In this document: in pieces, positions 1 through 12,900 of the stretch | How the letters are laid out: every line of letters begins with the position of its first letter | Numbering within the stretch: position 1 is the stretch's first letter | NCBI GenBank assembly: GCA_019096065.1 | Contig: JAGUCH010000004.1 | Span: forward strand, 8,060,001 to 8,124,000 | Source of the DNA: Paracyclopina nana | Taxonomy: Eukaryota; Arthropoda; Copepoda; Cyclopoida; Cyclopettidae | Length of the DNA stretch: 64,000 bases | Reading direction: 5' to 3' | Notes under the pieces: model-generated | Told to the model about the DNA's origin: nothing | The model's input: the letters and a program-made list of their open reading frames with translations, nothing else | Database searches by the model: none | Translations under genes and position numbers: made by a program

Positions 1-1775
1 AGATCCCTTGGACTTCAGCATTCCTCAAAAATACTTTCTAAAAAACACCAGCTGGACACTTTGGAATAATTTAAAGCCTCATTTGTGTTCATATATCTGC
101 AATCTTTTGAGATTTGGTGTAATTTTTGTTACCCATACATATGGCTTTTTATTGGTATATTTGCCTGTTTTTGATCAAGTAAGGCCAATTCCAGCTTAAA
201 AGTATAATAATGTGACATTTTTCTGGCTAAGGAATGAGTTTCATACGATTTGGAATAAGATTTATCAAGGTTATGGGAATTTTTACCAGTTTTGAAGTTA
301 CGCTGCATTTTCGCGTATCTTTCGATGATGCGACTTTCTTATTAGGAATGACCCTAGTGTGCATTGTTGACAATTGTACCATTTTTGACAATTGTACCAT
401 TGTTATTATTTGTACCATTAAACTAATTTCATCTTATTTTGCCCCATTTCTGAAAGTTTGTCCCATTTTCAGGAACTTCATCCTTTTTAGCCTTGTTCTA
501 TTGGCAATTTCGCCCATTTTAAAAGACCCTTTATAAATACAAATAGCTTTTGCACTGCCTCAAATTTTAAAATGTTTAATGGGGTATTTTCCTCTCTCTT
601 TCTTTTCAGTAAGGTTGTACATGTAGAATTTCAATTTGGTTCGCATGTGTCGTCAAGGTCTATTTAACAACAGCATTATTAATAATTGAAGCTAATTATA
701 GCCGAAAATTGAAATCATTAGCACTGAAATGGAAACATCATCATTATTATGTACAAATACTGATTTAGGCTCAAATGTCTACATTAGTTGCTAAAGGAAG
801 TCCAAATTTTACTTGTTCAGCCAAAATTCCGCGGAATTGCCATAGGTCACTATATGAAAAATTTGGAGCGTGCGCGCGTAGCCCGAGCCCGCCCCCCACA
901 ATAACAACGCCTATTTTTCTTCCATTTCAGGTAAGCCCAAAACCAAATTTAATTCATCTACTTTTTAAATAAGTCAACTTGAATATGTTTTTCATGCAGT
1001 TTTTAAAAGGCTAAATATGGCTTTTTTTAAAAAGTTTTATTTTTTGGTTGGCAATGTGGAAATAGTCGTGTGTATTGTTCAAGTGGACAGTTTCACAGTG
1101 TTATGGTGAAAGATGGGATGAAGTCTGGTGCCAAAACTTGGGTAATTTATTCAGTGTTTCAAAATCATAATTCAGCTTCTGCTCCAAATGAAGAACTCAT
1201 CTTCTTCACACTGCCATTTCATGCCATTTAATTTCAACTTTGAAGAAAGTGCATTGAAACCTGAAAATCAATTTTTTTTTCAAATCTCAATTCAAAAATC
1301 CAAATTGTCAGCTGATGAGCAATGCTCTGTGTTGTGTGAAATGAAATTCGGCTTAGGCCGATTTTTCAATTAGGCAATCATTGCACATCATGGCAAATGC
1401 ACTTGAAAATGGTGGGAGAAAAATGTGTTTTTGCAGAGAAAAAGCTGATCTTGGATTATGATTGCATCATGTAACGATAAAATGGTCATAGCTGATCGAG
1501 CGGAAATCGCCTTTTTCATCAGCTGTCAAGCTCAATTTCCCTTTTATAAGAAATTTCAATGCCAGCAAAAATAGGGAAATTATTCACCGCACTGAAAAAG
1601 TCGTCAAAATTAGTAGGTTAGTGTCAGCTGATGGCGAGATGAGTCAGCGTTTTTTATTTTGTACATTAATTACCTGCGTTTTGTGCAAGTCATGCTATGA
1701 GCAGCGTAGTCGTCAGCTGATTATTCCATATTGCCCATGTGACACGCAATGAAAAACCTTGTTGAGTTCCATTCT
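1..1775. other. Non-coding upstream region
   Basis: AT-rich sequence with no ORF that looks like a gene. The longest open frames are 60-100 codons without recognisable domains. At about 357-418 there are three close copies of a word like ttgtaccatt. I see nothing else I can support. Confidence 0.5.
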
Positions 1776-2096
1776 ATTTTTCGAGCGGAGCGAACTTACC
1801 TCACCATGGAGGCGGCGAGGCCGAGCGAAGCTTTTAACATTGAAAAATGCTAGAACTGTGCATCTATGCTCTTCATTGGATATTTCCTACTTTTTGCCCC
1901 GAAATCCCCCGCTGTGCTCAGCAAAAGCTTATTTGTCGAGCTCCGCTCAAATAATCCGCGTCTGTATAGCAGCGCTTCCCGCCTTGGACGTCTATCAAAA
2001 TTAAAATTGCCTTTTAAAAAAACAAAACAAAGATTTCCTTGGCAAGAGTGCTCCGCTCAAATGATCCGAGTCGGGGAAGCGACGCCTTGGACGCCT
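1776..2096. repeat. CG-rich duplicated fragment, possible old transposon piece
   Basis: This block is richer in CG than its surroundings. It carries two direct copies of a roughly 45-50 bp segment, at about 1941-1992 and 2051-2094. Both copies begin ctccgctcaaat, continue with atccg, and end with gccttggacg. A word of the form gagcggagcgaa lies at about 1783. The same style of word (cggagcgaa) occurs in the terminal inverted repeat of the foldback element at 50.56 kb, but the match is short. No coding capacity is seen. Confidence 0.4.
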
Positions 2097-2499
2097 AATT
2101 AGGCTGTTACATTACCTCTATTGTGGTGGTCGAGTTGTATCAAAAAGAATTTTTTAAGATATCTAATCTCCAGTTTTGACATGAATGGACGTATGATTTT
2201 TTGTATTTGACTTGGGTTTTTTCAATCTGATTTTCGTATTATGACGAGTCCGTTTTTTTATATATTTGGACTTTCAATAATGTCTCAAAGAATCTAGGAA
2301 AATATCTATTGACTTGACATGTAAGATTTAAGTGGGACTTGACCCAAAAAAGATTTGGCCCATCAAACATTGGACTTGACCCAAAGGTGTGTGGATGTGT
2401 CTTAAGTTTATTGGACTTGACCTACAACATTTTGGACTCGACTTAAGTTTATTGGTTTTGATCCACATTGCACTCAACTTAATAATTTAGATGACTTAT

Positions 2500-3165
2500 G
2501 TTGATGACCTATGCTTGTGTGCGTGTACTACGCTTATGTTTGTACACTTGAGTGAAGTTTGTGGACTTAAATGATGTTCGGGAACTGAGTAAAGATTGTG
2601 GACTTGTCTGATGTTTGTGGACTTGACTAATGTTTGTGGACTTGAGTGATGTTTGTAGACTTGACCTGTTAATTTTGGGCTTGTGTCTCAAGTTTGTGGA
2701 CTTGAAAGAAGTTTGCAGACTTGACCCGTTAATTTTGGACTTGATTAAAAATAATTGAACTTGAACCAAAAGTTTGTGGACTTGAACTATAAGTTTGTGG
2801 ACTTGAACCAAAAGTTTGTGGAATTGAACTATAAGTTTGTGGACTTGAACCAAAAGTTTGTGGAATTGAACCAAAAGTTTGTGGACTTGAACCAAAAGTT
2901 TGTGGACTTGAACCAAAAGTTTGTGGACTTATACCAAAAGTTTGTGAACTTGAACCAAAAGTTTGTGGACTTGCCATAAGTTTGAAGCCTTGACATAAGT
3001 TTGTGGACTTGCCGTAAGTTTGTGAGGCTGGCTTAAGTTTGTGGACTTTATTTCAGTTGGCGGACTGTATTTCAGTTCATGAACTTTATTCAGTTTGTGA
3101 ACTTTATTTCAGTTTGTGAACTTTGTTTCAGTTTGTGAACTTTGTTTCAGTTTGTAGACTAATAA
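2500..3165. repeat. 21-bp minisatellite array
   Basis: Tandem array with a unit of about 21 bp, consensus near aaaagtttgtggacttgaac. It is tightest at 2755-2975 and more degenerate on both sides (roughly 2290-3165). Because the unit is a multiple of three, frames stay open on both strands and give 7-residue repeat proteins such as NQKFVDL. I regard these as artefacts of the array. Confidence 0.9.
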
Positions 3166-3418
3166 TCACAAGCTTGGCTCTAAAGTGGACTAGTCCCACT
3201 TGAATCATTAAAAGGCAGGCCTTTTTAATAGGCTGGACCTAATCATGACTAAACAGCCTTATGTGACCTTTGCAGTCAACTTCTTCCAAAATTGATTCTA
3301 GACTCGATGTTCAAAGTCTGACCTAATATCTGACGCAAAATCAAGTGCACCAAAATCCACTACAAGCAAAATTCATGGGTATATGTATTTTTTAATTAAA
3401 AAATCGTGAAGAGAAAAA

Positions 3419-3607
3419 TTGCCCCACCGCGGATCGTACCCACAAATTGATGCATCATTAATCTTAAAAAGAAGAAGAAGATGGCCGCCGCTGCGTCCGA
3501 ATGCGTCAAAATGCGTCAGCCGACCACGTGGTGCGTCAATTGACGCGACGCTCAGACGACGACGCGTCAGTGTGGAATCGACTCTTGCTCGATGTGGGGC
3601 CCTAAAA
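3419..3607 (+). promoter_or_regulatory. CpG-rich promoter/5'UTR-like block before NOX5 exon 1
   Basis: A short CpG-rich island-like stretch in otherwise AT-rich DNA. It holds several tgcgtca or tgacgc half-sites (bZIP/CRE-like) between about 3500 and 3573, and a CACGTG E-box at about 3524. It also holds a small upstream ORF, described separately. The position just before the first in-frame ATG of the NOX5 reading frame suggests core promoter and 5'UTR. The start of transcription is not resolved. Confidence 0.5.
3481..3543 (+). CDS. Upstream ORF (20 codons) in the NOX5 leader
   Basis: The ATG at 3481 has a strong context (aag before, G after). It opens a 20-codon frame, MAAAASECVKMRQPTTWCVN, closed by TGA at 3541-3543. 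It lies 64 bases before the NOX5 start at 3608, whose own context (aaaATGt) is weaker at +4. If transcription starts upstream of 3481, this uORF would be met first by scanning ribosomes. This is an inference; no transcript end is known. Confidence 0.35.
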   Translation: MAAAASECVKMRQPTTWCVN

Positions 3608-3909
3608 ATGTTTAACCAGTTCCAAGACAGTTTCTACTACTACCAACAAGAGGTCGGAAATTGGCCCGAGTTTCACCACCAGAGGAATCGCCGGAAATTC
3701 GGGCCCTATTTAGTGCCAAGTGATCCACATTTGTACCAAGTGCCAAACAAGTCGCGTGATCGGCCTCATTTTGTGAACCATCATCATAGAAATTATCATC
3801 ACCCATTCCAGACTAATTATCATCCGCATTATTCACCGCCACAATTTTACTATTTGCCCAATCCTGGAATTGCCAGGAGGCAACAACTAAATCAGCATTA
3901 CTATCAAGG
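3608..3909 (+). CDS. Nox5: NOX5 predicted first coding exon (His/Tyr-rich)
   Basis: 100 codons plus two bases, ending at the donor agg|gtaaga. The peptide is rich in H, Y, N, P and F, with runs such as HHHRNYHHPF, and has no recognisable domain. It is linked to the exon at 7775 for two reasons. The phase-2 ending fits the acceptor ttttgttgcag|c at 7774. Also, the 7775 exon has no in-frame ATG until about 8182, so it needs an upstream start. No ATG lies further upstream in this frame. The peptide alone is not diagnostic of NOX5. Confidence 0.55.
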
Positions 3910-6900
3910 GTAAGATTCTCCAATTGCCATTTTTTGTGTGTACTTTTGCTGAGAAAAGGTATTTTTGCAAGGCTTGTGAAGAGGGTATTTTGATTCTGAA
4001 AAGGTTTTTGCTTTTGAAGTGACTTTTTTTTCTATTGATTGAGTTTGAGCTTAAAATAGCTAGTTTGTGCTCAAAATAGCTAGTTTTTGCTGAAAAAGAT
4101 AGTTTGTGTTCAAATAATTAAATTGTGCATAAATATAAAGTATGTTCTCATAATAGCTTTTATATGCTCAAAATAGCTATTTTGTGCTCAAAATGGATAC
4201 TTTGTGCTCAAATTGTTATTTTGCTAAAAATGGCTAATTTTCGCTCATAATCAGCATTTTTTATGAATTAGCTATGTTGTGCTCAATATATTAAGTTTGT
4301 GCTCAAAATAGCTAGTTTGTGCTCAAAATAGCTAGTTTGTGCTCAAAATAGCTAGTTTGTGCTCAAAATTCGCAAGTTGTGCTTAAAATAGCTAGTTTGT
4401 GCTCAAAATTCGCAAGTTGTGCTTAAAATAGCTTGTTTGTGCTCAAAAAAACTAGTTTGTGCCGAGACAGCTAGTTTGTTTTATAAACAGCTATTTAGTG
4501 TTTTGTTCAGACTATTAGTGCTCAAATTAGACTCAATCCTCAATTTTTAGCATATAAGCTCAATTTTAAAGTAGTATGCGTACTTGGTTTATATCCCGTT
4601 CATGTGCCAAGTTGCTTTTCGGAAAGTAAAAAATTGTCATAAGGCAAAGGAGTTTTGCTATCAAACCACTTAAGAAGGGCTTCTCAACTAGTTGAACCAG
4701 GAAACGAGTTAACAAATTTAGGGCAAAATTCAGAAAAACTTTGATTATTTCAGCTGTATCTTACATGTAATAACTCTGCAATTTTTGAGTTGATTCATAT
4801 GAATTTGTGTGAGACATATTGATTCAGAAGTAACCAGTTTGGCACTGAAATTGAAATAAGCTTTGTGAGTGTTTACTTTTCAATAGTCTTAAAATTGACC
4901 CGTTTTTTTCCAAAGTGTTAGCATCAGCAGAAGTTTACTTTTGTGTTTGTCATAAGACAATTTTTCTCCTTTCGGTAAGGCGTTCGGCGTGCATTATCGT
5001 AAGGAATTTGGGGGCACATGAACGGGATATTAGACTATTTGTGCTCAATTCATAGAATTATTTCCTAGTTTAGTGCATTAGTGCTTATTTTAGTGGATTA
5101 ATGCTTAGTTTAAAGCATTTGCGGCCAATTTTAACAATTTGTGCTCAATTGTGCTTTTGAGCTGATTTGAATATTGTTTTGTGCGCGTGTGCTCAAATGT
5201 GCTCATTTTCAGCTGATTGTCGCTCAAATGACATATTTTTAACATGTATTTAATACATTTACTCCTTTTTGTGAATTTTGGTCTTGCAAACAATTTAAAG
5301 TGGTTCTTTTCGTCAGCATTGTTACGTAAAAGTTGGAATCATTAGTGTTTTTTGTGACACAATCCGCCGAGCACAAAAAGGCGATATTTGAATGATTTGT
5401 CCTTAAGCAAGCAAAAAAAAGTTCGGGCGTGGCTTTCAGCCATGCTTATTTATTGCCTGTGTTTACATTCTAATTTCGGCCAAAATTGCGCCAATTAGGG
5501 GTAGAATTGTAGTGGTTGACGTCTGCAAATCAGGGTTACACAAACGTTTCCTCATTTGACACTTTTTTTTCCTATGCCTGCAATCCATGAAGCACACTGG
5601 CCAAAATATTATTTACATTCTATTATTTTTTCAAAATTCGTGGAATCATTTATGCTCCCTTTTTTCTATTTTTTACTAAAGTGAAATTTTTGTACAATAT
5701 GTACTTTTGTACAATATGTACTTTTGTACAATATGTACTTTTGTACAATATGTACTTTTGTACAATATGTACTTTTGAACAATATGTACTTTATGTACAC
5801 TATGTACTTTATGTACAATATTTACTTTTGTACAATATGTACTTTTGTACGTACAATTTTCACTTTTGTACACTATGTACTTTTGTACACTATATAAAAT
5901 TGTACACTATGTACTTTTGTACACTATGTACTTTTGTACAATATGTACTTACCTTTGTGAAATGTCTACTCATTAACAAAATGTAATTCAGTAAAATATG
6001 TTCATACTTTTGCACAATAAGTACTTTTGTACGATGTGTACTCTTTAACACTATATAATTTATTACAATATGTACTTCTTTTGCACAATGAGTACTTTTG
6101 TACAATGCATGTGTACTCATTAACGAAATGTAATTTAGCACAATATGTATTTTTGCACTATGAGTACTTTTGTACAATGTGTACTCATTAGCAAAATGTA
6201 ATTTTGAACAGTATGTAATTTGGGCCAAGATGATCTATAATATAAGGTGACATACTAGCTGAGCTTCACTTCTATGAGCTGTCGGACTATACTGTGGTAC
6301 CCCGTCTGACGAAAAAAATTGAACACTGTGAATTTTATCAATATCAACAATTTCATTTTTTGCCATAGTTTCACAGAAAACGCCAAAATAGAGAGCTTTT
6401 GAGAAGTAAAAAAAATCTGGCAACACTGACTTCAAAACAAAATAGTTTCAGCAAAAATTAGCCACATTGGATTTAAAGGAGTAGATGAGAAAAGTAGCAA
6501 AGATGCTGATAGTAGCACTTCCTGTTTTTAAAGCCTGGGCTGGAAAATTCAATGTCATTGAAGTTTAAGTTGATTATGTTACAAATTGATAATTCATAGC
6601 CAAGCTAAAAATGCATTTCAAAATGAAAAATTCTTAGGGAATAATATTAGAAATCATTAGCTCCAGCATCTGCATTACTTTCTACTTTAGTTCCCTCTTT
6701 TAGCGGTAGCAGCGCCGCCGCAGTTATGACGAACAGATTTCGTGATTTTATGTCTTTTTGTTCCGTCAAGAATAGCCTTACGAGATGGGGCTGATTTGGG
6801 CAATATGCATTTGAGTATATTGATAACAACGAGTTCAACAGTAAAAAATGTATTTTTTGTCCATGATTCAATTTGAGTCTTATGTTATATAGTATTTTAT

Positions 6901-9900
6901 TTTGCGCTTTTTTTGCTTTATTAAAAATTAATTATATTAGTCATCGTTTTTAGGCTTTTGTAATTCATCAAATTTTTAGTTATTGCGGTGCATTTTATGA
7001 ATGCCTTAGCCCAGTGTGCTTACTTTGGGTGTCAGCTGCAAAGGTCAATGCAAGCAAAGCAAGAATGGTGTGATAGCATCAGAAAACTTTTGAGCTGATG
7101 ATCGAAGAAGAAAAATGAGAAAAAACCTCTTTGACAATTCCATTAATCATTCCTCCCAAATGTCCTTCATTTCAACCCTAAACTCTGTTTGTTGTTTTGT
7201 TCCCTTCCATGTGTAGTAATATTACATAATGGCTCTGAACTTGAACTGATACTGATTGAGAGCCTTTTACACTTGTAAAATCAAGCTTATTACAATGCAC
7301 TTCAACTTTTGTGAATTGCCTCAAAATGAGCTGCATAATGTTCTACATCAATAATTTTGAAGAAATGTGCTTACATTTTGAACTAGTACTCATTTATTGG
7401 GTTCTTAACTACTTGTAGTACTGGTACTCAAAAAATGTGTACTTGCAATTTTATGTGGTACTCATCAATTGTGTACTCAACTTTTTCTTGGTACTCAACT
7501 TTATTTTCTTGGTTCGTGTACTTGCCTTGAAATGGTTCAAACTGAGGCTTTTACTTGTAACTGTGAACTAGTTCACAAGCATTGGGGACTAGTACAAGAA
7601 AGTACTAGTACACATTTATCAAGTTCTTGAACGTGTGTGTACAAGTACATTTTCCTCGCCATTCTGCTCAATTTATGCACAAATGTTTAGACAATGACTC
7701 AGCACTTTTGTATTCTCAGCAAAAGTACACAACTTTTCAGCTGCTTCGCTTCGGTTTAACCAGTTTTGTTGCAGCAGCCATCATCATGGTACGTCACCAT
7801 GGTCTCAGCATTTGTACAGCGGTGTACAAGTACCTCAAAGTCGCCATGCCACCTATTCAGAACTGGTTACTCAGCCGCTCAACGCTTCAATCATCGCGAA
7901 GAAGGCGAAGAAGGCGCCGCCGCCGCTGCCGCAGCATAAACAACAACAAACACAACCAGTCGCGGAGCTACCAGACGGGCCGTCCAGTTTACAGTCAGAC
8001 AGTGTCAAAAACCACCAGTATCGCGTGGTGCAGCGGCTGCTGCCAGACGTCTCTCTGGCAAGGCATATTGTGAACAGTGATGACCATGCCTTCGCCAGTT
8101 TGGACGAGTGTTGCCACGATTTAAATAACAACAACAACAACAACAAATTGTCAGCTGAAAGGCGGCGCGACCATTTGCACCTGATGCGCAGGCGCAAATC
8201 GCGCGCGCGCCTCCTGACACCTGAAGAGTTGCTCAAGTTGGCGCACTTTCGCAAGTTTATGCAGCGCGCCGGCGTCGGGCCGAGCGCGCTCGTACACAAA
8301 GTACTCGAGGTGCGCAGGCTCGACCGCCTTCAAGCTTATGACGAGAACGGAATTCCCGCCGCCAAAGACAATGTCAGGTAGGCCAATTTGTACACTCAAC
8401 TGTGACCGAAGTTCACATTTGACTTAACTAAGTTCATACTTGATTTGTACACTTCTTGAGTATGCAGGTGTTTGAATTTAGTAGCCCGTACACAGGTACA
8501 AGAAGTACAGAAACACTTGACTTTGTACACAGGTACATAAATACATGATTTTGTGTACAAGTACATATGTACTTGATTTTGCGAACACATAGTACACAAA
8601 TACTTGACTTTGCGTAAAAGTACATAAATCCTTGACTTTGCGTGCACAAGTACATATGTACTTGGCTGAATTCAATAGCCCAAATGCAATTGGTGCACTT
8701 AACTTTGCACACAGTAGTATTTATGTACTGGACATGTGCACAAGCATATACTTTGTGCACATAATTGAGGGTGAAGGTTTGTACTTTGTTGGCAAGTACA
8801 AACTTCAAATTGTGCCCTAGGGTACTCATGAGCTTCTTGACTTTGTACACAAGTGCAAAGGTACTTGAATGTGTGTGCGAGTACGTTTGTACTTGATTTT
8901 GCGTACTCGTACACATGTAATTGACTTTGTGTACAAGAACATAAATACTTGACTTTGCGTACAAGTAGAAAAATACTTGACTTTGCGTGCAAGTACATGA
9001 ATACTTGACTTTGTGTACATTGGTACTTGGCTTTGTTCAGAAGTTCCCAGGCCTTGTACACAAATACAAAAATAGGTCCTTGAGTTTGTCCACTAATACA
9101 TGGAAACTTGGCGCATAGCTTTGTTCACTTGTTCATATGCATAAGTACTTGACTATAGGTTGTACAAAAGTACACATACCCTTGGTGTTGTGCAACAAAA
9201 TGTCCCTTACTGAGTACATCAGTTCATGTGTACTTGACTTTGTGCACAAGTACATATAGCCCAAATGCATTGGTGCACTTGACTTTGTACACAGAAGTAC
9301 TTATGTACTTGACTTGTGCATATAATTGAGGTTGTAGGCAAGTACTTACTTGAAATTGAGTACTCATGCAACTTGACTTTGGACGCAAGTACACAAGTAC
9401 CTTCGTACTCGATTGTGTACAAGCACAACAGAGGTCAAACCTACAACTTTAACAACTGCAAAAAGTGCATTATTTCAATCACTTGGAAATTACTCAACTT
9501 TAGTGCTTGCTTGGGTGCAAGTGCACTTAAAAACGCTTGCCATTGTGCTGAAAAAGAAGGCTGGTGAAGTAGTACACTTTTATGGAATGGCTAAACTGCG
9601 TCAATAATGGCTTGTTTTGCGGTTAATTAAGGGGCATTTCACACAGGACAAAATGTGTAGCATAAATTATATACACTGCACTGTCATGTCCTCGAGGAGT
9701 CTCGGTCGAGTAATCCAAGGCAAAATGGCCGCTGTCTGTGGACGCCTATCCCCTTTTTGACATGCTGCTCATCTTCGCCTTGTTGTCATTCCTCAATTTG
9801 TTTCTTCTTCAGAAAAATGTTGCGGAACTCAATGCTCATTATTTTGTGTTTTTGTGAGCACCTACAATTATGTTGTGATGATGAATCCTCTGCAGCAGCC

Positions 9901-12900
9901 ATTTTGACGAAATTACCGATTTCCATCTCTTTTTTCGTTCCTTGTTGCTTTTTATACATTTTTTCCTTACAATTTCTGCTTCTTTTCGTTGCTATATTGA
10001 AGCCTGTGAAAAAGCCTTGATTTCACATAAATGGAAAAAATTTCATCCTTTGATGTGAAATTAGCTGCCATTTTGAATTTTTTCTGGGAACTTGCTTCAA
10101 TTCAGTTTGGCAAAGAAAAAAAAAGGAGGAAATGCTCAAAAACAAAGTCAGGTCTTTACTACTAATTTTTCACAACAGCGAAAGATGTCAAGGATGAAGG
10201 CCCGGTCCTTCGCAGGTTTTCTCATCATTAGCTGGTGACGGGTATTTAAATACCCTATGTAGTATAAAGGTACTTAAATAGCAGCTACTTAAATACTTTT
10301 TTACTACATAGGGTATTTAAATACCCGTCACCAGCTAATGATGAGAAAACCTGCTTAGGACCGGGCCGAAAAGGGGGGAAAAATGCACACACTAAAAATT
10401 TTATGGCTTCATTTCTGCCTTGGTTTCTGCCAAAAACACTCTCACAAGGCAAAACACAAACTTGACATTCATCCCAATTTTCACATTTTTGACTTATTTC
10501 TTATTCTTTTTTCTGCTTTCTTTTCACTTTTTCCTTTTCTTTTTTTTTTTTGGTTCATTCTTTTTTCACTTTTTTAATGCTCTAATAACAAACATTATTT
10601 CCTCGCATTTAATGATGACTTTCTTAATGATATTAATAATGTCTGTGGTGTAATTACAGCCGAACTTTTCAATTACCTCATTTCTTTTTTAATGATCTGA
10701 ATCCAACTACTTTTTTATGACTCTGTCAGTCCTAATAGAGAGCGTCGTAAATTAGCAGGCAAAATATTACTACTATTTCTCGTCAAATCGCATGGGTTGA
10801 ATTTCAAATAGCGAAAAATGCCATAAATTGTTTGTCAAAACTGCTCAGCCGATGACAAAGGTCAGGCAAACTTTTTTGCATGTTCATTATTGATACAGCA
10901 TGAAATTGTTGTAGCTGAAATTGGCCATTTTTTGCACAAAATGGCCATTTCATGACAGTGACAATTATCATTCCCACGTGTGCATTGTCCATCAAAATTA
11001 TGTGACCTCTTGAGATTTGAGCTACGAAAATGAAGCCAATTTAAATAGCTCAAAGGGAGAAAATTATTTATAATAGCTTCTTCGCATAAAACTCAGTAAG
11101 CAAAGCAAGGCACTTTGGAAGCTCATAACTCAGTACTGAGCCGATTGGAACCAAATTTGGAAGCATTCATTTGAGCATATCGAAGAATGTCCATGCAAAA
11201 TTTCGTCCGGATCAGAGGTTCCGAAGATTTTTTGCCTCACTTTCAATTTGAGTCATTTTGCCTTGAATTGAGTCATTTTGCCTTAATTTGAGTCATTTTA
11301 CCTCAATTTGAGTCATTGTGCCTCAATTTGAGTCATTGTGCCTCAATTTGAGTCATTGTGCCTCAATATGAGTCATTGTGCCTCAATTTAAGTCATTTTA
11401 CCTCAATTTGACTCATTTTGCCTCCATTTGAATCATTTTACCTCAATTTGAGTCATTTTGCCTCAATTTGAGTCATTTTGCCTCAATTTGAGTCATTTTA
11501 ACTCAATTTGAGTCATTTTAACTCAATTCGAGTCTTTGAGTCATTTTGCCTCAAGTTGGGTCATTTTGCCTCAATTGAGTCATTTTGTCTCAAATTGAAT
11601 CATTTTGTCTCAATTTGAATCATTTTGCCTCAAGGTTGAGCCATTTTGCCTCACTTTGAATCATTTTACCTCAATTTGAGTCATTTTACCTCAATTTGAG
11701 TCATTTTACCTCAATAGAAACTGTTGTCTCAATAAATTAATTTTGACAAATATTCTATTAGTTGTTTTGAAACCTACTTTTTAGTCTAATCTGCCTCACG
11801 TTGTTTTTGACATTTTCAATGACAGTGACAGGACTGTTGTTGATAATTTTGTTTCAATGGCGCCTTTTTGCCATTCACAAGAAGAGATCATGATGACTTG
11901 CATAAATGACTGACTAACTTGACTAAGCAGACTCAATTGCGGCCCTGCAAAAAGCCCATCATCATCATCGTAATTGGAATGATCGAATTCTAGCCCGAGC
12001 ACCGGCTCAAGTTCTAATTGAAAAGATGAAAGTGCAATAATTGGCCCTATTTTTTGCGACTCGACACCCCGCACACTGGTTAAAACGAAATTTGCAATTA
12101 AGCTGGCTTCAAACGTTCGACTTTTTTCCGCGTAGCAAAAATCTCGCCAAATTGCAACAGGGCATCAGCTGGCATCAAAACAAACGCACGTGCGCACGCG
12201 CGCGCGCGTTTCAAGCGTTTTCGCGGAAAATCTTAACCTTGCAGATGAATTATTTCATGTGCAATTATTGCATCCCAAAACAAAATATTTGTTGCAAAAA
12301 GGAAGCATGAAATGGAGAAAATTCCATGAATTGCACATTCCGTCCCATTTTTGGCCATTATTACGTTTAATGCCAAATCCACATGAAATTGGATAAAGTT
12401 CGTCAAAGCGTCTGGGTTGTTGGTTGTGGAGGAGATATTTACATTTGGCGGAGAATATTCAAATCGGAAAATGATCACTTGTTGATTGCCAGCTACAACC
12501 TGAGGAGAAGATGGATTGTTGCCATTTGAGCGCCTCAAATGGCTGCTGCTGCTGCTGCACTTTTGGTGCATGCATCATCAAAAACTGCCAGGATATCAAG
12601 CACTATCACCAAACTCTGCGAGGGTGCATTTGAGGCACCAACAATATTGAATAGATGAGCATGACCTTCGCTGCTAAAATTCAACCCATCAAAAGCTGCA
12701 GTGTTGCCCGAATTTGTCACTATCACTCAAAACGGCTCAGAAGGACTCTTTTTCTCAAAATGGCACGATTGAGTAAAAAAATTGGCACAAAATGGCTCTT
12801 ATCAGTCAAGATGAATCATTTGGGTCACAATTGCCCTTTTTAGCAAATGTGACTCTTTTGGCTCAAAAATGACTCATTTGGCTCAAAAATGAATCAATCG

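Noticed and set aside
2509-2979. Repeat proteins on both strands (VQVHKLL and NQKFVDL types)
   Set aside because: Product of a 21-bp unit without stops; both strands open equally.
7627-8073. Arg-rich ORF overlapping NOX5 exon 2
   Set aside because: Different frame from the one that joins exon 3 in phase; the Arg run comes from gaagaaggc repeats.
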